A model generated the notes under the pieces. The model saw only the letters and a list, made by a program, of their open reading frames with translations, had not been told where the DNA came from and did no database searches. The position numbers were made by a program, and so were the translations under genes. A DNA stretch of 60,000 nt from Bolinopsis microptera. Its lineage: Eukaryota > Ctenophora > Tentaculata > Lobata > Bolinopsidae. Below are positions 22,325 to 35,300 of this stretch, in pieces. The stretch covers positions 14,777,837 through 14,837,836 of the forward strand of contig NC_087073.1 in the NCBI RefSeq assembly GCF_026151205.1. The letters are read 5' to 3'. Numbering within the stretch: position 1 is the stretch's first letter; every line of letters starts with the position of its first letter.

Positions 22325-23715
22325 CGGTTCTCAGCAGTACTGGGTTTCTTTTTAATCTCCCCTCGTTCTTTTAGGAGATTTTTAGTATCCCTTGAGAGAT
22401 GTTCTGTTCTCTTTTTCCGGCCCCTTTCACCCAGCACTTCAAATGAAACATCAGTTATTATATCTCTCAGTTTCTTCCACTGTTCTTCTAAAGGAGAGTT
22501 TCCATGCTCCTGATCGTTGTTATAGTACTCTTCAGCTATTCTGTTACTATATTCCTGGCTCTTAGATCTATCACGCAGGTGCTCTAAAGCAGGCTGTCTT
22601 ACACGCTTCTTTCTTTTCTGAGGACACTTAAGTTTAATAGATACATATCCTCTTACCAGATAGTGAGTAGTATTTATATCTGCTCCTCTCATGCTCCTGA
22701 CATCAAGCAAAGAATGGCTCCATCTCGTCGAAATACACATATGGTCAATTTGAGTGACGCGGACGGTGTTACCATTTGGGGATCTCCATGTTGTCTTGTG
22801 GATATCTTTGTGTTCAAAGAGTGTGCCTCCGATCGTCAGCTGGTGCATAGTACAGAAATCTAGCATCCGTTTTCCGTTATCATTTGATTCTGTGTGATAT
22901 GAGTGTTTTCCTATAACACCAGGGTGAGCATCAGTATCCCTTCCAACACGAGCATTAAAATCTCCTAAAACTATCTTTATATCATGTGCTGGTAGTCCCG
23001 ATTGAACATCATTCAATTCCTTGTAGAATGAGTCTTTTAAACTGATCTCTGCATCCTCAGTTGGAGCATACACAACTGTAACACTAATGTTGATGTGTTT
23101 GCTATGTAAACGGGCAGTTATAACCCGTCCTGATACAGGGGTGTATGATATGAGAGTATTCTTCATCTTTTTGGAAAGAACAACACCAACTCCTTCTCTC
23201 CGTACTCCATCGCTCCTGCCAGAATAAACCAAAACAGCCCCATTGTCCAAAGTCTGAGTTCCTGATCCAGCCATATGTGTTTCAGTTACCCCAAGGAGCT
23301 CTAGTCCATAATCATCAAAACCTTTTCCTAATTGATACATCTTACTGGAATTACTGACAAGAGAAGTAACATTCCATGTACTGATACAGAGAGGATTCTT
23401 TACAATATTTACAGGATTAGACATACTTGACTGTCTGTTTACAAATGACAAATCTGATGAAGGAATTCTGTATTTACAGTGTTTACGTCGGCTCTTACGG
23501 GAGTTGCAAACAGACATCAAGCTACTAGGGTCCTTTCGGCTTTGCCTAGTCGCCGTCATCACTCCACCTGCGCCTCCACGTATAATACTATTGAATGACA
23601 CTGTAGACGTTTCTGTAGCGGTTTGATTTAAGGTGGATGGTTTGCCGGACCTTCGCACCCGATCCAGAGGCAGCACCGACATCAAGAAGTAAGCGCTCCG
23701 TCCGGACACCAGCAA
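22325..23715 (-). CDS. LINE ORF, APE-type endonuclease segment
   Basis: This is the 5' part of the LINE protein. After an N-terminal region of about 100 residues, the APE-like nuclease fold starts at ISTWNVTSL. It continues with VTETHMAG (catalytic Glu region), VTVVYAPT, IVLGDFNARVG (the D-x-N motif) and QIDHMCIS, then GADINTTHYLVRG where related elements have SDH. In this copy Thr stands where the Asp next to the catalytic His is expected, which may weaken nicking. The nuclease would cut the target strand to prime reverse transcription. The frame runs unbroken until the copia LTR begins at 22324, which truncates it. The methionine at 23715 is the first in frame, but upstream sequence may also be coding. 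It is similar to proteins often labelled craniofacial development protein 2-like in invertebrate genomes. Confidence 0.85.
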
Positions 23716-25690
23716 GCTGGTGGTTAGGTTCGATACGTAAAGTTAAAGCATGCAGAGCTTCTGAAGCCCATAGGGAATCAAAATTAAACCGTAAGTGATC
23801 ATGTCAGAGACAAGATCACCAAGCAAATGCTCGATTACACAGGGCAACCAAGACTTGGACAAAATGGTGAACCGTGAGTGACACACAGATGACCCTGCCA
23901 CAAGACAGCATCACCGAGCACCACCCAGCAATCGCATCCTCTCGCCGCCACAGCAACCAACCCCCCAGTGATATAGCACTGACAGGCAATTAACGGTTTT
24001 GTGGTGTTACCACTCCCAGGTGATCTGTGCTAACAGACTCGGACCAGATGCAATGGGGAGCATATAAAAAACATAGTATGAAAATATGGTGCAATTTTTC
24101 CAGTCACACTTTTCACTCAAAAGAATTAATGGTACAAATACATCGTAGGGAAAATTGATCGTGCGTGGTTTAACCACGGCGAAATTCTTGTTGGCATTGA
24201 GCACATGGTAAAAAAATCATTGAGTAGTAAAAAAAATCAATCCGCCTCCGTCTCATGATTGATTTTTATGGCCTGATAATGAATATTTTTTTAAAAAGTG
24301 TCTTTCGTATATCCAAAATGTGTTTCTTTATCACCAAAGTGTTTCTGTTGCCATACTGTCATTTTATTGTCATTCCTTTGTTAATCCATTATAGCTAGGC
24401 TGTCTGTAAATAGGACAATTGATGACATTCTTTTGTGGTCCAATATTTGAGGACAGTTGCCAGTCTAAGTAGAACAAATTTTCCTTTCTGAACCAACATA
24501 AGTTGTAAGCCGAACAAATAATTTGAGGACAACATGACACTACAAAACTTTTAACATAACACAAGGAAATATGGACAGAACTGAACAAAATCAAAAACCA
24601 CATTCAAAGATTGAGGAATCAGGAGGACTCTGCAACCCAGGAATCAACTAATTAGCTATCATGGCTCAATAATCGGTTTGGTATCGACGTTAACTACTTT
24701 GATGTTCCGACTTTAAAGCTGACTAAAGAAACCAGGGAATTAATTTTACTTTCTTTCTAAAATTAAATTGATTTCATCACCATTATAAAAAAACATTCCA
24801 GTACATTGTGCAGAAAGTTGGAAATTTAAATTTGGAAGTATGTAAGGATCAAGATCTGATATCAATCGTGAATACTAAAAATAATATAGCACAATTGTAA
24901 CTGCAGTTTTACAGAACCCTAAATGCTTAATGAATGCATTTGCAGGTACTAATTGCATACCACCTGTACTCACACTCAGAATTGGGCTTTATAGTAATTT
25001 TCCAATACGAGATTGGGGACAGGTTCTGTAAACAAACAAACATCCCTTGTAACTCTTCTTCTCAGGGATCAGGTTGAAATGAAACAATCCTTACAGAGAA
25101 ACAAATTTTTTAGAGAAACAAATTTGAATTTAGATCTTTATTACAGATTAAACATATCATATATAACCATAAAAGCCGCGCGTCGGCTGATTGTCTCAAC
25201 TTGTATTAGTAGTAACTCCCACTATTCCCCCCCCCCTATTTTTACAAATTCAATATCTTACTTTTCGGAGACAATTATTAGGCTTATATTTCTAAATAAA
25301 ATGCTAGCCTTGTCACTTGTTAAAACCTCAAAATATCACCAAGGAACTGTTTTCCCTTCTTCATTCTTTAAGCCCCGGAATTAATAGTCTGAAACTCAAT
25401 TAAGTCGCAGCGCAGATTTTACAACCCTACTTCTCGTGAAGCTTATATAAAACATTAATGTTATACAAGAATATTCAAACAATATACACATAGTATAGCA
25501 ATCATGACCCTAAATAAAAATTCAATATAAAAATTCCGTAAAAATCTTAGTTAATTTAATAAAAAACATTAATATTATTGATTAAGATTATCCATAATAA
25601 CTGATACTATTTTAAATCCATTTTTAACAAATCTACGTTTAACAATATATTTTTTTCAAATATTAGACTACTCATAAAATATTTGTTTAG
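23716..25690. other. LINE 5' region and anonymous DNA
   Basis: The first few hundred bases (to about 24.05 kb) are GC-richer than the rest and probably belong to the LINE 5' untranslated region. A short GTCCGGACACCAGCAAGCTG hairpin-like stretch lies at about 23700-23725. From about 24.1 to 25.7 kb the DNA is AT-rich with only short unsupported frames. Confidence 0.45.
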
Positions 25691-25747
25691 ATACTCGTAA
25701 AATATTTGTTTTAAACCGCGTCGACGAGTCCAACTCGGCGCGCGTCC

Positions 25748-25979
25748 TTGTAGCGCTATGCACTACTGGGCCGCGCCGCGCATCTTCTCGCACCCATGCA
25801 GATCGGTGAGATGCGAAGGATCGACATCGTGAATCAACACGCGTCCTGCTTGATTCACGATGTCAATCCTTCGCAGCTCGGTGAGGCACAGTGGTGCATC
25901 TCGCCGATCTACCGAAGATCGTGGTAGCGAGAAGAATTATTTGATGCGCGGCGCGACCCAGTAGTGCATTGCGCTACAA
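25748..25979. repeat. 232-bp GC-rich foldback (long hairpin)
   Basis: The outer arms begin TTGTAGCGCTATGCACTACT and end AGTAGTGCATTGCGCTACAA, differing at a few bases. Further inside, CAGATCGGTGAGATGC pairs with GCATCTCGCCGATCT. The innermost arms GCGAAGGATCGACATCGTGA and TCACGATGTCAATCCTTCGC close on a loop of about 12 bases (CACGCGTCCTGC). It lies next to GTCGACGAGTCCAACTCGGC, which is also the arm of the element at 41685-42146. Confidence 0.85.
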
Positions 25980-26237
25980 GCGTCCTGGTATACATGGTAA
26001 TTGGTTGTCATACGTTGTATGACCCGCCGCGCACGAGTGTGCGGCTCCCCATGTATCGTCGAAACTTTACACTCTACAGGCGTGAAGCGACAGTGGGGGT
26101 CACAACTTGACGGATGTTACTCGTCTAAATTTCTTCGAAGTAGCGCGCGCACATCCAATTTGATACGTATGAAATATGTTTATAACTTCCTTGGTTGTGC
26201 ACTAAGTTGGCGTTCCTTGACCAAAATTGAAAGTGAT

Positions 26238-26269
26238 TTTAAACGATTCCCCGCGGGGAATCGTTTAAA
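26238..26269. repeat. Perfect 32-bp palindrome
   Basis: The sequence reads identically on both strands around a CG|CG centre, with half-site CGATTCCCCG flanked by TTTAAA. It sits in low-complexity-free DNA, about 260 bp from the foldback. Confidence 0.9.
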
Positions 26270-28690
26270 CATTAAAATAACTTTCGAGGCACCTGCACCT
26301 CGACAGAAACTTCTCACGCTATTGTGCTTTTTATGGAGAAATGCGTCAGTAGCGTTTTTGAGCTTGTTATTCTCTGTCAAAAGTATTACAAGTGATTTGC
26401 AAAGGTGCATATATTGACTCAGAATACATTGCAAAATAATTTTCCTCGATTCATGAAGTTTGAAAGAAGTTACAGCAATGCGCGCAATTTGGGGAGTGTG
26501 CTTTTGGCGGAGATATAAACTGCGCCTTAGTAATATAAAGAGCCCATGATTATACACATATCTTGAACTAGATATTGATATATTTCGTGAAAAATTTCAG
26601 CTCGATATGACAATAAATGATTGACTTATACATTATAGCCGCTCGATAAAACGAACAACCTAATTTTTGGTGCGGAAACGGTGCGCTAGATGGTCACTGA
26701 ACTTCCTGAGGTCATTTGGGCTGGACATTTTTGGCGTATGCCCCCTTAAATATCATCGTGTGCCAATTACATATCTCGTGAATTTGAAGTGGCACAGGGG
26801 GCAAAATAAAACTTCACGTTTCGATTTGTAACATAATAATATGTATCCTCAATATTAAAATTAACAAAATTCTCTTTTCAGATAACTAAAAATACTATTC
26901 TAGAATGAAGGAATGATTCGCTCGAGTAATTTAAGTGTCCTCTATTAGAAATGTTGCCTGTTAACGTTCTGCCAGTTGCTACGTTTCTAGCCAGTTCACA
27001 TTCGGTTCTTCAAAAACTATACTCCAAAAACTCAGCTTCTGAGAGATTACACTGACTCGTGTGTCATATGCTGACCACCGATGCAAACAGACTGTAAAAA
27101 TGCTATGTACAACAATTGATGACGATAAAATCTATGATCTGACTGTAGCGTTGGTGCAACCACATTGGTCGAAAGTACAAAATCGATTCTTAAGTTCCAT
27201 GGGTTTCTTTTTTATTTAAACCAAACAGATAACCGGATATCGACCAATGTGTACACCAAGTTCGAAAGCTTTATAAAAACTCTCAAGGGCATAAAGTTGA
27301 ATTCCTGGTATCAGCTTTATCAATAACAAGACATTATTATAGTTACACGGCAGCTAAAAGGACCAATTTTGTCACTGACATAGCTTAACTAAAATCTGGG
27401 GTACAAACTGCAATTTTTAACTAGAGAAAATGGATTATATCAAAGTAAGTATAAAATGTATCATAACACCCTAGAATTATGATATGATTGCATAAGAAAA
27501 AGTCTAAATATTCAATTTAAGAAGAAAACTTAACTATTATTATTATTAGGGAACATCAAATTACTGTATTTACTAATTACTACCGACTGCTATACACAAA
27601 CGATTTTTAGACAAATATTAGGGACTTACTGCTTAAGTAAAATTACTCCAAAACACTGTTCAATTCTATAATCCGGGATTTGCATTGCGTCAGCAGTGCC
27701 ATATCGATTTAATATACTCAAATAATTAATTATTAATTATTATATATGCAATACAATGATATGCGAGCTTCAATAGTTATATAAACAATTTACATTTGGA
27801 CAAACCGTCATCTAAACATAGGAAAATAATAAATTATTGAACAAATTATAATTATCGAGAGATGGAGTGACAATCCTTAGCATTTCTGGGCTTATCAGTT
27901 ATCATAGTTCTTCAAATAATTGGGACTGGTGTTTGAGAATAGAAGGAAAAAGTTCGGTTGCCATGGAAGTGGCGCGATGGTTTCCATAGCGACGCGTAGT
28001 TTCATGTGGCACTTTGTTCGCCGTATCCGACCATGTAAGAAAATTGACGAGGAGAAGCGACACAGTGTTTGATAGGAGAAGTAGAGGGAGGGGTCGGAGA
28101 GGGGTCCAGCTCTATTACCTCGTATCGTCCTAAAACAAATCAAGTCAATAAAATAGCAGGTATTATATTACCAGGTTTACAATGAATTCCTTTGTAGTGT
28201 AGGAGTAGTCATGTTGCATTACAATAATGAGTGGATATTGTGTAGGAAATCCAATAGCAAACACACGGGCCCGTGAGGTGCTCTATTTTCAGTTTAAAGC
28301 GGTACGACGATAACAGTTACATTGGTATTGTGTTAAGGTGAGGGTGTAACGAATTAGATGAGCTGGTTGGGGGATAAGGCCTGGGGAGAGTGGCTGGTAA
28401 ATTAGTGAGGCCCCCGGCGCCGGTCCCCCAAGAGAGTTATATATAATATATATTACTGGGTTTAAACGTTTAACAAGAAAATAAACAAGTAGTTGGAATA
28501 GTAAGTAAGTTCAATCTACTTCCCCCAAGTCCCCAAATAAAAAATCTCAGATTGCATCTACCTCGTTTGCTGGAGAATGTAGATGTGGAAGGAGAGGGTT
28601 GTTCGAAATTTCCATTAACTGTTGTGGTATTCTGCAACGTGTAAATGATTATTTGTGATAATTTTATTTAGTTTCAGATAATTAATAGCT
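26270..28690. other. Anonymous DNA, no gene recognised
   Basis: AT-rich with short unsupported frames. A slightly GC-richer segment around 27.95-28.4 kb includes CCCCCGGCGCCGGTCCCCC-like runs but has no coding signature. Confidence 0.5.
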
Positions 28691-28696
28691 GCTGTC

Positions 28697-29257
28697 ACAG
28701 ATGTTTATCTAAACTGTTAATTATGAAGTGAAGAGTAAAGACCATACAACCTGATGTTAATTTAAATTGTTAATTGTAAAGTAAAGATCATATAACCTAA
28801 TGTTCATTTAAATTGTTAATTGTAAAGTAAAGACCTGAAACCTGATGTTCATTCAAACTGTTAATTGTAAAGTAAAGACCATATGTTCATTGTTCATTTA
28901 AAATGTTAATTGTAAAGTAAAGACCTAAAACCTGATGTTCATTCAAACTGTTAATTGTAAAGTAAAGACCATATGTTCATTTAAAATGTTAATTGTAAAG
29001 TAAAGACCATAAAACCTGATATTCATTTAAACTGTTAATTGTAAAGTAAAGACCATATGTTCATTGTTCATTTAAAATGTTAATTGTATAGTAAAGACCA
29101 TAAAACCTGATATTCATTTAAACTGTTAATTGTAAAGTAAAGACCATATGTTCATTGTTCATTTAAACTGTTAATTGTAAAGTAAAGACCATAAAACCTG
29201 ATATTCATTTAAACTGTTAATTGCAAAATAAAGACCATAGAACCTGATCTTCACTTA
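28697..29257. repeat. ~47-bp minisatellite, about 12 units
   Basis: Units of roughly 40-58 bp share the core TTAATTGTAAAGTAAAGACC followed by a variable ATAAAACCTGA or ATATG and then TTCATTTAAACTG. I count about twelve cores. Length alternates between longer and shorter versions, suggesting a higher-order pair unit. It lies about 100 bp past the stop codon of the minus-strand gene, so it could fall in its 3' UTR or beyond. Confidence 0.9.
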
Positions 29258-29349
29258 AACTGTAATCATCATTACCACCCAACGTTAAAAGACGAGCTGA
29301 TAGAATAATAATTCCAATCAAATAGAGATTAAAGATTCCACCCGAACAT

Positions 29350-32300
29350 TTAAAGGCAAACCTTAGGAGTAGAGGCCTGAGAAGGGGACTTGGTAATTTT
29401 CCGTTTATTTTTCCTCCCGGAAGAAGTTCCTGTCCTCATCAGTCTCATCCTCTCTTCCTCCTTCGCTCGACGTCCCTCCTCGGGGTCATCGAACTCAAAC
29501 ACCGCCATCGCACTGTTAGACTTGATCTGGTTGGTGTCGACTTTCAATTTTGGGATGTTGGGCTTGTTAGCCCCGGGTGGAGCAAACAGTTTGTTGGAAA
29601 GTTTACCGGGATCTGCATAGTCAGTCCATGATAACGAGTCGGAAAAGAAGTCGTCGGAGAAGGACTTGTCGAGAATATCCGGATCGAAGATGTCGAGGAG
29701 CTTGTCGACACCAGGGGACGTTTGTCGGGAGGAAGAGAAACTGTCAGAGTATTCGTCCAACCGCTGGCTACGAGTCCCTTGAGAATCAGTCTGGTAGTCT
29801 GCCAAAAAAATAGGTGTTTAAAAATGTATTTACAATATGACCAAAATACTTTGGAGCTTTGGGTCGGCATCCGACTGATGTATCATGCATGTAAAGTATT
29901 AAGTATCATGCCCGTCAAGGAAGTATAATGTTCGTGATTCGAATACTTAAAACTATAATATGCGTTTTTTGTTACAAATAATTCATGACAAATTAAATTT
30001 AAAAAGATAATCGAATATCCTACCGGTGGAGGTGACAATAGCTTCGCTCACTGAAGCGTCTTGTGATTTTATTTCGCTGAAAACATAAAGTTTAGCGCTG
30101 AACACTGACCAGCTGATATATTTAGCACCAAGTACACGATGAATAAGTTTTAAAACTTATTCAAAAATATGTTTTTATATAAATTTATCTCGTTTTACCT
30201 CACAAAATGATACTGCCACTTAATAGACTGATTAATATGCGCATGCAACATTTTATGGATGTGGCGAAAGTACATTTCGTTGTGACGAAAGTGCATTTCA
30301 TTAAAATTATATCAAAAGTAGCAACGTTTCCTGAACAAGTCATCCAGTAGTAGTTAAAATTACCAGCGCATGCACTTAGGAGGAGTCTTAGTACCAATAA
30401 TAGCAAATGACAGAAATATTCACACTTTTATAACTGTCACACTTTAGTTATATACCGACTTAAGACTCAACCCAAAACAGCACGTGGACTCAAAGAAATT
30501 CTTCAGACTGCAGTCTTATTGCATCTTGATTATATATATCTCAAATATTTACTGTATGAAATCACATACAAAGGCTTTTCGCACGGCATTATATTATTAA
30601 GAAACAATCCACTACAAGCCAATATAACACAGTATTATATGCTAACCAAGTACACTCATAGGTCTGCGGAGACGGCAGTATGTTATTAAGAGCAGCCCTC
30701 AAGTTATCCGAACATCTCGTGAACACCATCTGACCTGATCCCATACTCCTTCCACCGTAATGTGACGTCTGAAATCAGAACACATGTTAGCAAAAAGTTC
30801 GGCTCATCACATTGTACTTGCTTCTCTTACATAGTACACAGGACTAAGTACACATATAAACAAAATTTAATCTTTACATAATTACATCTCTTTCTTTTGC
30901 TTTCAACAGAAAGGCTTCTATTTATCACGAAGCGGAATATGATGATTATAATATAATAATAACTAACCCCAAGAGGCCTAGGTCGTTGGTGTTGGTACAT
31001 CAAACCGTTCCGATGTTCTGCAAAGACTATAAGTTATTCTACACAATACGCATTCTTTGTCGGTATTTAAATTGTAAACAATGATATTGATATCAGGCTT
31101 AACTGTGACATTGACGGGTGATAGTATATGAGGTAATAAGTAAGCGGAAGCAAATGATGCAAGATTAAATTATTAGAAATCAAACCTCTCGTCACATCCT
31201 CCCTGCAAAGAACATGTTTATCAATATATTGCTTATAATGAAACTTCATCGAAGAGTTCATAAAGCCTTTGTTTTATTAGCTGTGAGTTAGCACTACATT
31301 AACTGATTTTAAAATATCACGTACAAAAATTGGTTATAGCCTATAGTCAGTCAGTTTAACACGCATCAGTTTAACATCGGTTAGATACCGAAATAATAAG
31401 TTGTTTGTATCAGTTTACGCAACAGGAAGTTGCCAGCTCCAGTTTATTTACGAAAACAGCGCTGTAGTGCAGTAACTGTGTACTTACGGTATTCGTTGAA
31501 GGAACGCATTTTTGTTGACCGTCGGAAGCTGTTTCAGCAAACTTTTGAAGTTAAACACACCCGGTTTCAACTTGAACTCCTCCTTAGGTTCGACATTTTT
31601 GAGATCTGAAAAAACCGGAAATGGGTTAGAGAAACTTTTCGGCCCTGGCTTAAATGCATTTTAATCGACTATCGCTTGCTTGAGAAGCAAAACAAGCAGT
31701 ATACCTAATTCTACAGGACTATAATAAGATAATACGTGCGCTATTTTTGCGCTGGAGCACACCCAATGCCTTCAACTTTTTATGAATCTGTGTACTTGGC
31801 GCGTTACGCAAACCAAACATAAACAGTGACAAAGGGTGCCAAAATGGAATCAGAAACACTTAAGAGCATGAAACTCAAAGTAAAGGGTACTAGCGAATAA
31901 TAAAACGACAACCAGTCACTCCCTTCACATAATTAACAGTCAAAACGACAAAAATTAAGCTAAAATCACGTATCTACGCAGAAATATCTAGAAATTAATA
32001 AGTAAAGATATGACCTAATAAAATGATTACAGACAGTAACATAGGCAGACTCACCCGTGCTGATTTCTCTTTTGGTGACCTTCTTTTGAGGCTTAGTCAG
32101 GCGAGGTGGGGATGGGTAGAGCGAGGGTGGAGATGGCGGCGGAGATGCGACATGAGACATAGCGTTCAATATTATAGTATCACTCTCCTTGTCATCCACT
32201 GACATTTTCTGGTGTCGATTTCTGACCTGATTTTTCCTATCTCTACCCTTTTTCAGGTTCTTTTTCGTCGATTTGTTGCCAGATGAGGAGACATTTAGGG

Positions 32301-35300
32301 AAATTTTATTCTTAGGTTTGGTTTTGACAAAACCTTCCTCTTCTCGGATGAGCTGCTCTATTCGGTTGTTGGGTGGTAGGGGGTGTTTGAATTTCTGGGG
32401 GTGTGGTTTGGGGGGAGTACTGTGTCGTGTGGTGTTAATCACTGAACTACTGTTACTACTGCTGCTGCTGCTGCCTTGCGTTTGAACCGGTCCTGTAGTA
32501 TAACCACGGGTTAAATTAACATTGATTATTTTAAAATAGACTTTGACAAGCGAAGCCCCATGTCTAATTCCTTCCAAAGTGAAAAGGGAAAGTGAATTTC
32601 AATTTCATTAAACGCGATTTTGAGCAATTTGGTAACATCGAACCATTCAATATAATAGAAGTAATGGTTATATGAAAAGTCGTTATAAAGTTCGATACTA
32701 AGCAGTACTTGAAGATGGGCTTGCAATACAATTTGCAATGTACAATTTCCTAATATAGATTTAACAGACATTTACGTAAGAGTGAAGTGTTGAGTGAATT
32801 ATTAATCAAACGACCTTCAACCCACCTGTTCATTGAAACACCGATTAATGTTCGTAGTAATAATTTGTATTCGGAAATTAATTTAAGAAGAGGTAATTGC
32901 GCAGATTATGCAAATTATTTAAATTAGATATTCAGAATAATTAATTGCGAAGACAAACCTGGATGAACTTTTCTGATGTGATGCGCAAGGAATGCAGGCT
33001 TGAGCAGAGCTCCGCATTCATGGCATGAAACAACCAGTAGGTTGGATACTGAACCAGATCCAAACAGAAACAGATCTAATTGTCATAGTTAAGGAATGTT
33101 AATCGAAATATTTTGGAATTTTATGGTATATGATCAAAGGAATGCTCACAATCCACATGTTCAGTAAAATCATGCATACTCGTAGATATTTCCTTTTTTC
33201 TTCACGATAACAGGAAAATAAGCGACAGATTACCGATAATCGGTGTTGTAATTGAGTCATTATGTAATTAAGTAATTAAGTATAATTTTGAACGGCCGAT
33301 TAAGTGGTTAGTGTAACTGCCTAAATTTCACTGTCATATCAAACGTGAGAGATGGATTACAGGCCAACTGGCCAAGAAAGCCAAATTAATTAGATAACAT
33401 TTCTGTAGAGTCGGGAATGTTATGCAAAACATTTTTATTACACATAATTACTCGTTAAACGGTTAAAAACTAAAGCTGCATGTGTGACCTCGAATGATCA
33501 TAATATTGTGGAAACGGTTAGTAATCTTTCAGTTAGTCATTGGCGGATTTATCACACCTGCAATGTCATATTTACAGTAGGGCTCTTTTGTAACGTAACG
33601 CGATATATTCCATTAACATTTTAACAATCCCTGTATGCAGTACGAATTATGCATTTTTGATGATTCTTCGTGATACAGAGCGTATTCAATAACCCGACAA
33701 CATATCTTTTGTATGAAACACAGATAGCAGCCAAAGGTGTATCAATTTCACATTCTTTTCATCGCTTAAAACAGCACTTTTAGATTGCGCTAAGTAAGCG
33801 CAATGCCAGGGCATTAGTATTTAGTGGAGGTTTTAGCCATCATCCGTTTATAATTGTTATACCGCACAATTTTTATTGATAATTGACTAGTGACTACTTT
33901 GTGCTCAACTTCATACCAATAATATCTCAGTCACCTCTACAGTGACAATTATAGCATCCCCACATTTGTAACTGTTTTCTAACTAAAGATAGCATTTGTT
34001 ATAACTGATTTCTATCTTTATATAATATATATCTCATCTTGTTAACCCTGCTAGAACAGTCTCGGAGACACGTGGCTGTGCTGATCGGTGTTGAATACAA
34101 ATGACATCACGACTCAAAAATTTGATTGGTCGTTGTTGCAAGCGAGAAAAAAGATCATTTTATCCCCCTACATTTCATCCCCGCCAATTTGAATTAGGTT
34201 ATAGAGTTAGGCCTAAGGGTCAGGGTCTGTATTCATATTTGGGTTAGGGATAGGGTAAGGTTTAAGTTTAGAAGTGATGCTACCTTTGAGTTTCAGAATC
34301 GGAAGATCAGAGGTCAGGAGATGAAATGCAGTGAATCACTGTAAGGTGTTAGTTAACCGGCTAGTCACTGTCATAATGTCTAGTATTCAATTCAATAAAT
34401 TCATTTTTGTATAAATCTAATAATCTATCTTATACCAAATTGGATTAAATAATTTACATTTTGAGATGCAGAGCACGCCCATGAAGAAAATAGCAGCATG
34501 AATATATTATTTGTTTTTTATAGAGGATGCATTATGTAGCACTACGAGTAATTACATATATGTCACAGGGCCAAAATAGTTTATGTAGTATGTGCTGGAA
34601 AACAGTTAGGACTAAAAACGTAATGAGTTTGTAGCGCAGTTCAGTGAAGAATGCCAGCTTTACTGCGTCAAGAGAGGGACAAGCGTTCAGAAAAGGCTAA
34701 TAACAATTACGCTAATGATAATTGATAGTTATACTAATATAAGCTAACTCGGTTATGGCCCGATGCACGGTCATATTCTCAAAAGTGATGATAGACTTGT
34801 AATTATGCAGTAGTTGATATTCTGAAATAAAACTTGGATATTTTTTGCTTTACTATGTAACTGAATTATTTCACTGTCAAAGAGGGTTTATCTATAATTA
34901 TCAAGTATAAAAATACTGCCTGCTATCAACGAATTGTCATATATATGCCACAAGTTTTTAATATTTGTATATTGATTACTTTTTAACCAGTTTATGGAAA
35001 AATATCTTTGATTGCAGTAAAAGGATACCATTCTTCTTGAGATGGGAGGCAGCCGAAGGTAGCTCATTCGGAACGCTGTCCTTATCTGGTCCACCTGCAA
35101 TAATTTAACTTTTACAAATAAATTATGAAATAATAATAAACACCAAATTGTAAAATAGTAATAACAGAATAAGTTGTAGAATAATATAATAGAATATAAT
35201 AGAATATAATAGAATATAATAGAATATAATAGAATATAATAGAATATAATAGAATATAATAGAATATAATATAATAGAATAGAATAGAATAGAATATAAT

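Larger units (their letters stand above)
6411..23760 (-). mobile_element. RTE-like LINE split by nested insertions
   Basis: Three minus-strand pieces belong to one non-LTR retrotransposon: 22325-23715 (endonuclease), 8138-10020 (reverse transcriptase) and 6464-6618 (C-terminal tail). The pieces are separated by the copia stack (10021-22324) and by a TTAA-flanked element (6619-8141). If the insertions are subtracted and duplicated target bases counted once, the coding length is 3336 nt, exactly 1112 codons including stop, with no internal stop. The LINE was therefore coding-competent, or nearly so, when it was hit. The order APE endonuclease then RT in one ORF, and the RT C-terminal motif ending in RGRPRK, resemble RTE-type elements (family knowledge). 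The 3' tail near 6420-6440 is a short ACATGTA-like repeat rather than poly(A). The 5' boundary is uncertain, perhaps near 23.8-24.0 kb. Confidence 0.85.

Noticed and set aside
26001-26557. Overlapping ORFs of 138 and 125 aa on opposite strands
   Set aside because: They are mirror images caused by the palindromic repeat and contain repeat modules; no domain is recognised.
28697-29257. CRISPR-like array
   Set aside because: Units are contiguous and vary internally, there are no unique spacers or cas genes, and the window is eukaryotic. It is a minisatellite.
30660-30766. Possible extra exon of the zinc-finger gene (SHYGGRSMGSGQMVF..)
   Set aside because: It has an acceptor, but splicing it in after 31488 puts it in a stop-containing frame. 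The direct junction 31488 to 30076 keeps the frame, so at most it is an alternative exon.
30967-31021. Possible exon (TSERFDVPTPTT)
   Set aside because: In the phase required by the preceding exon it hits a TAG within 15 codons; the gene model works without it.
33292-33370. tRNA-like sequence AAGTGGTTAGTGTAACTGCC
   Set aside because: A partial A-box resemblance only, with no B box and no cloverleaf.
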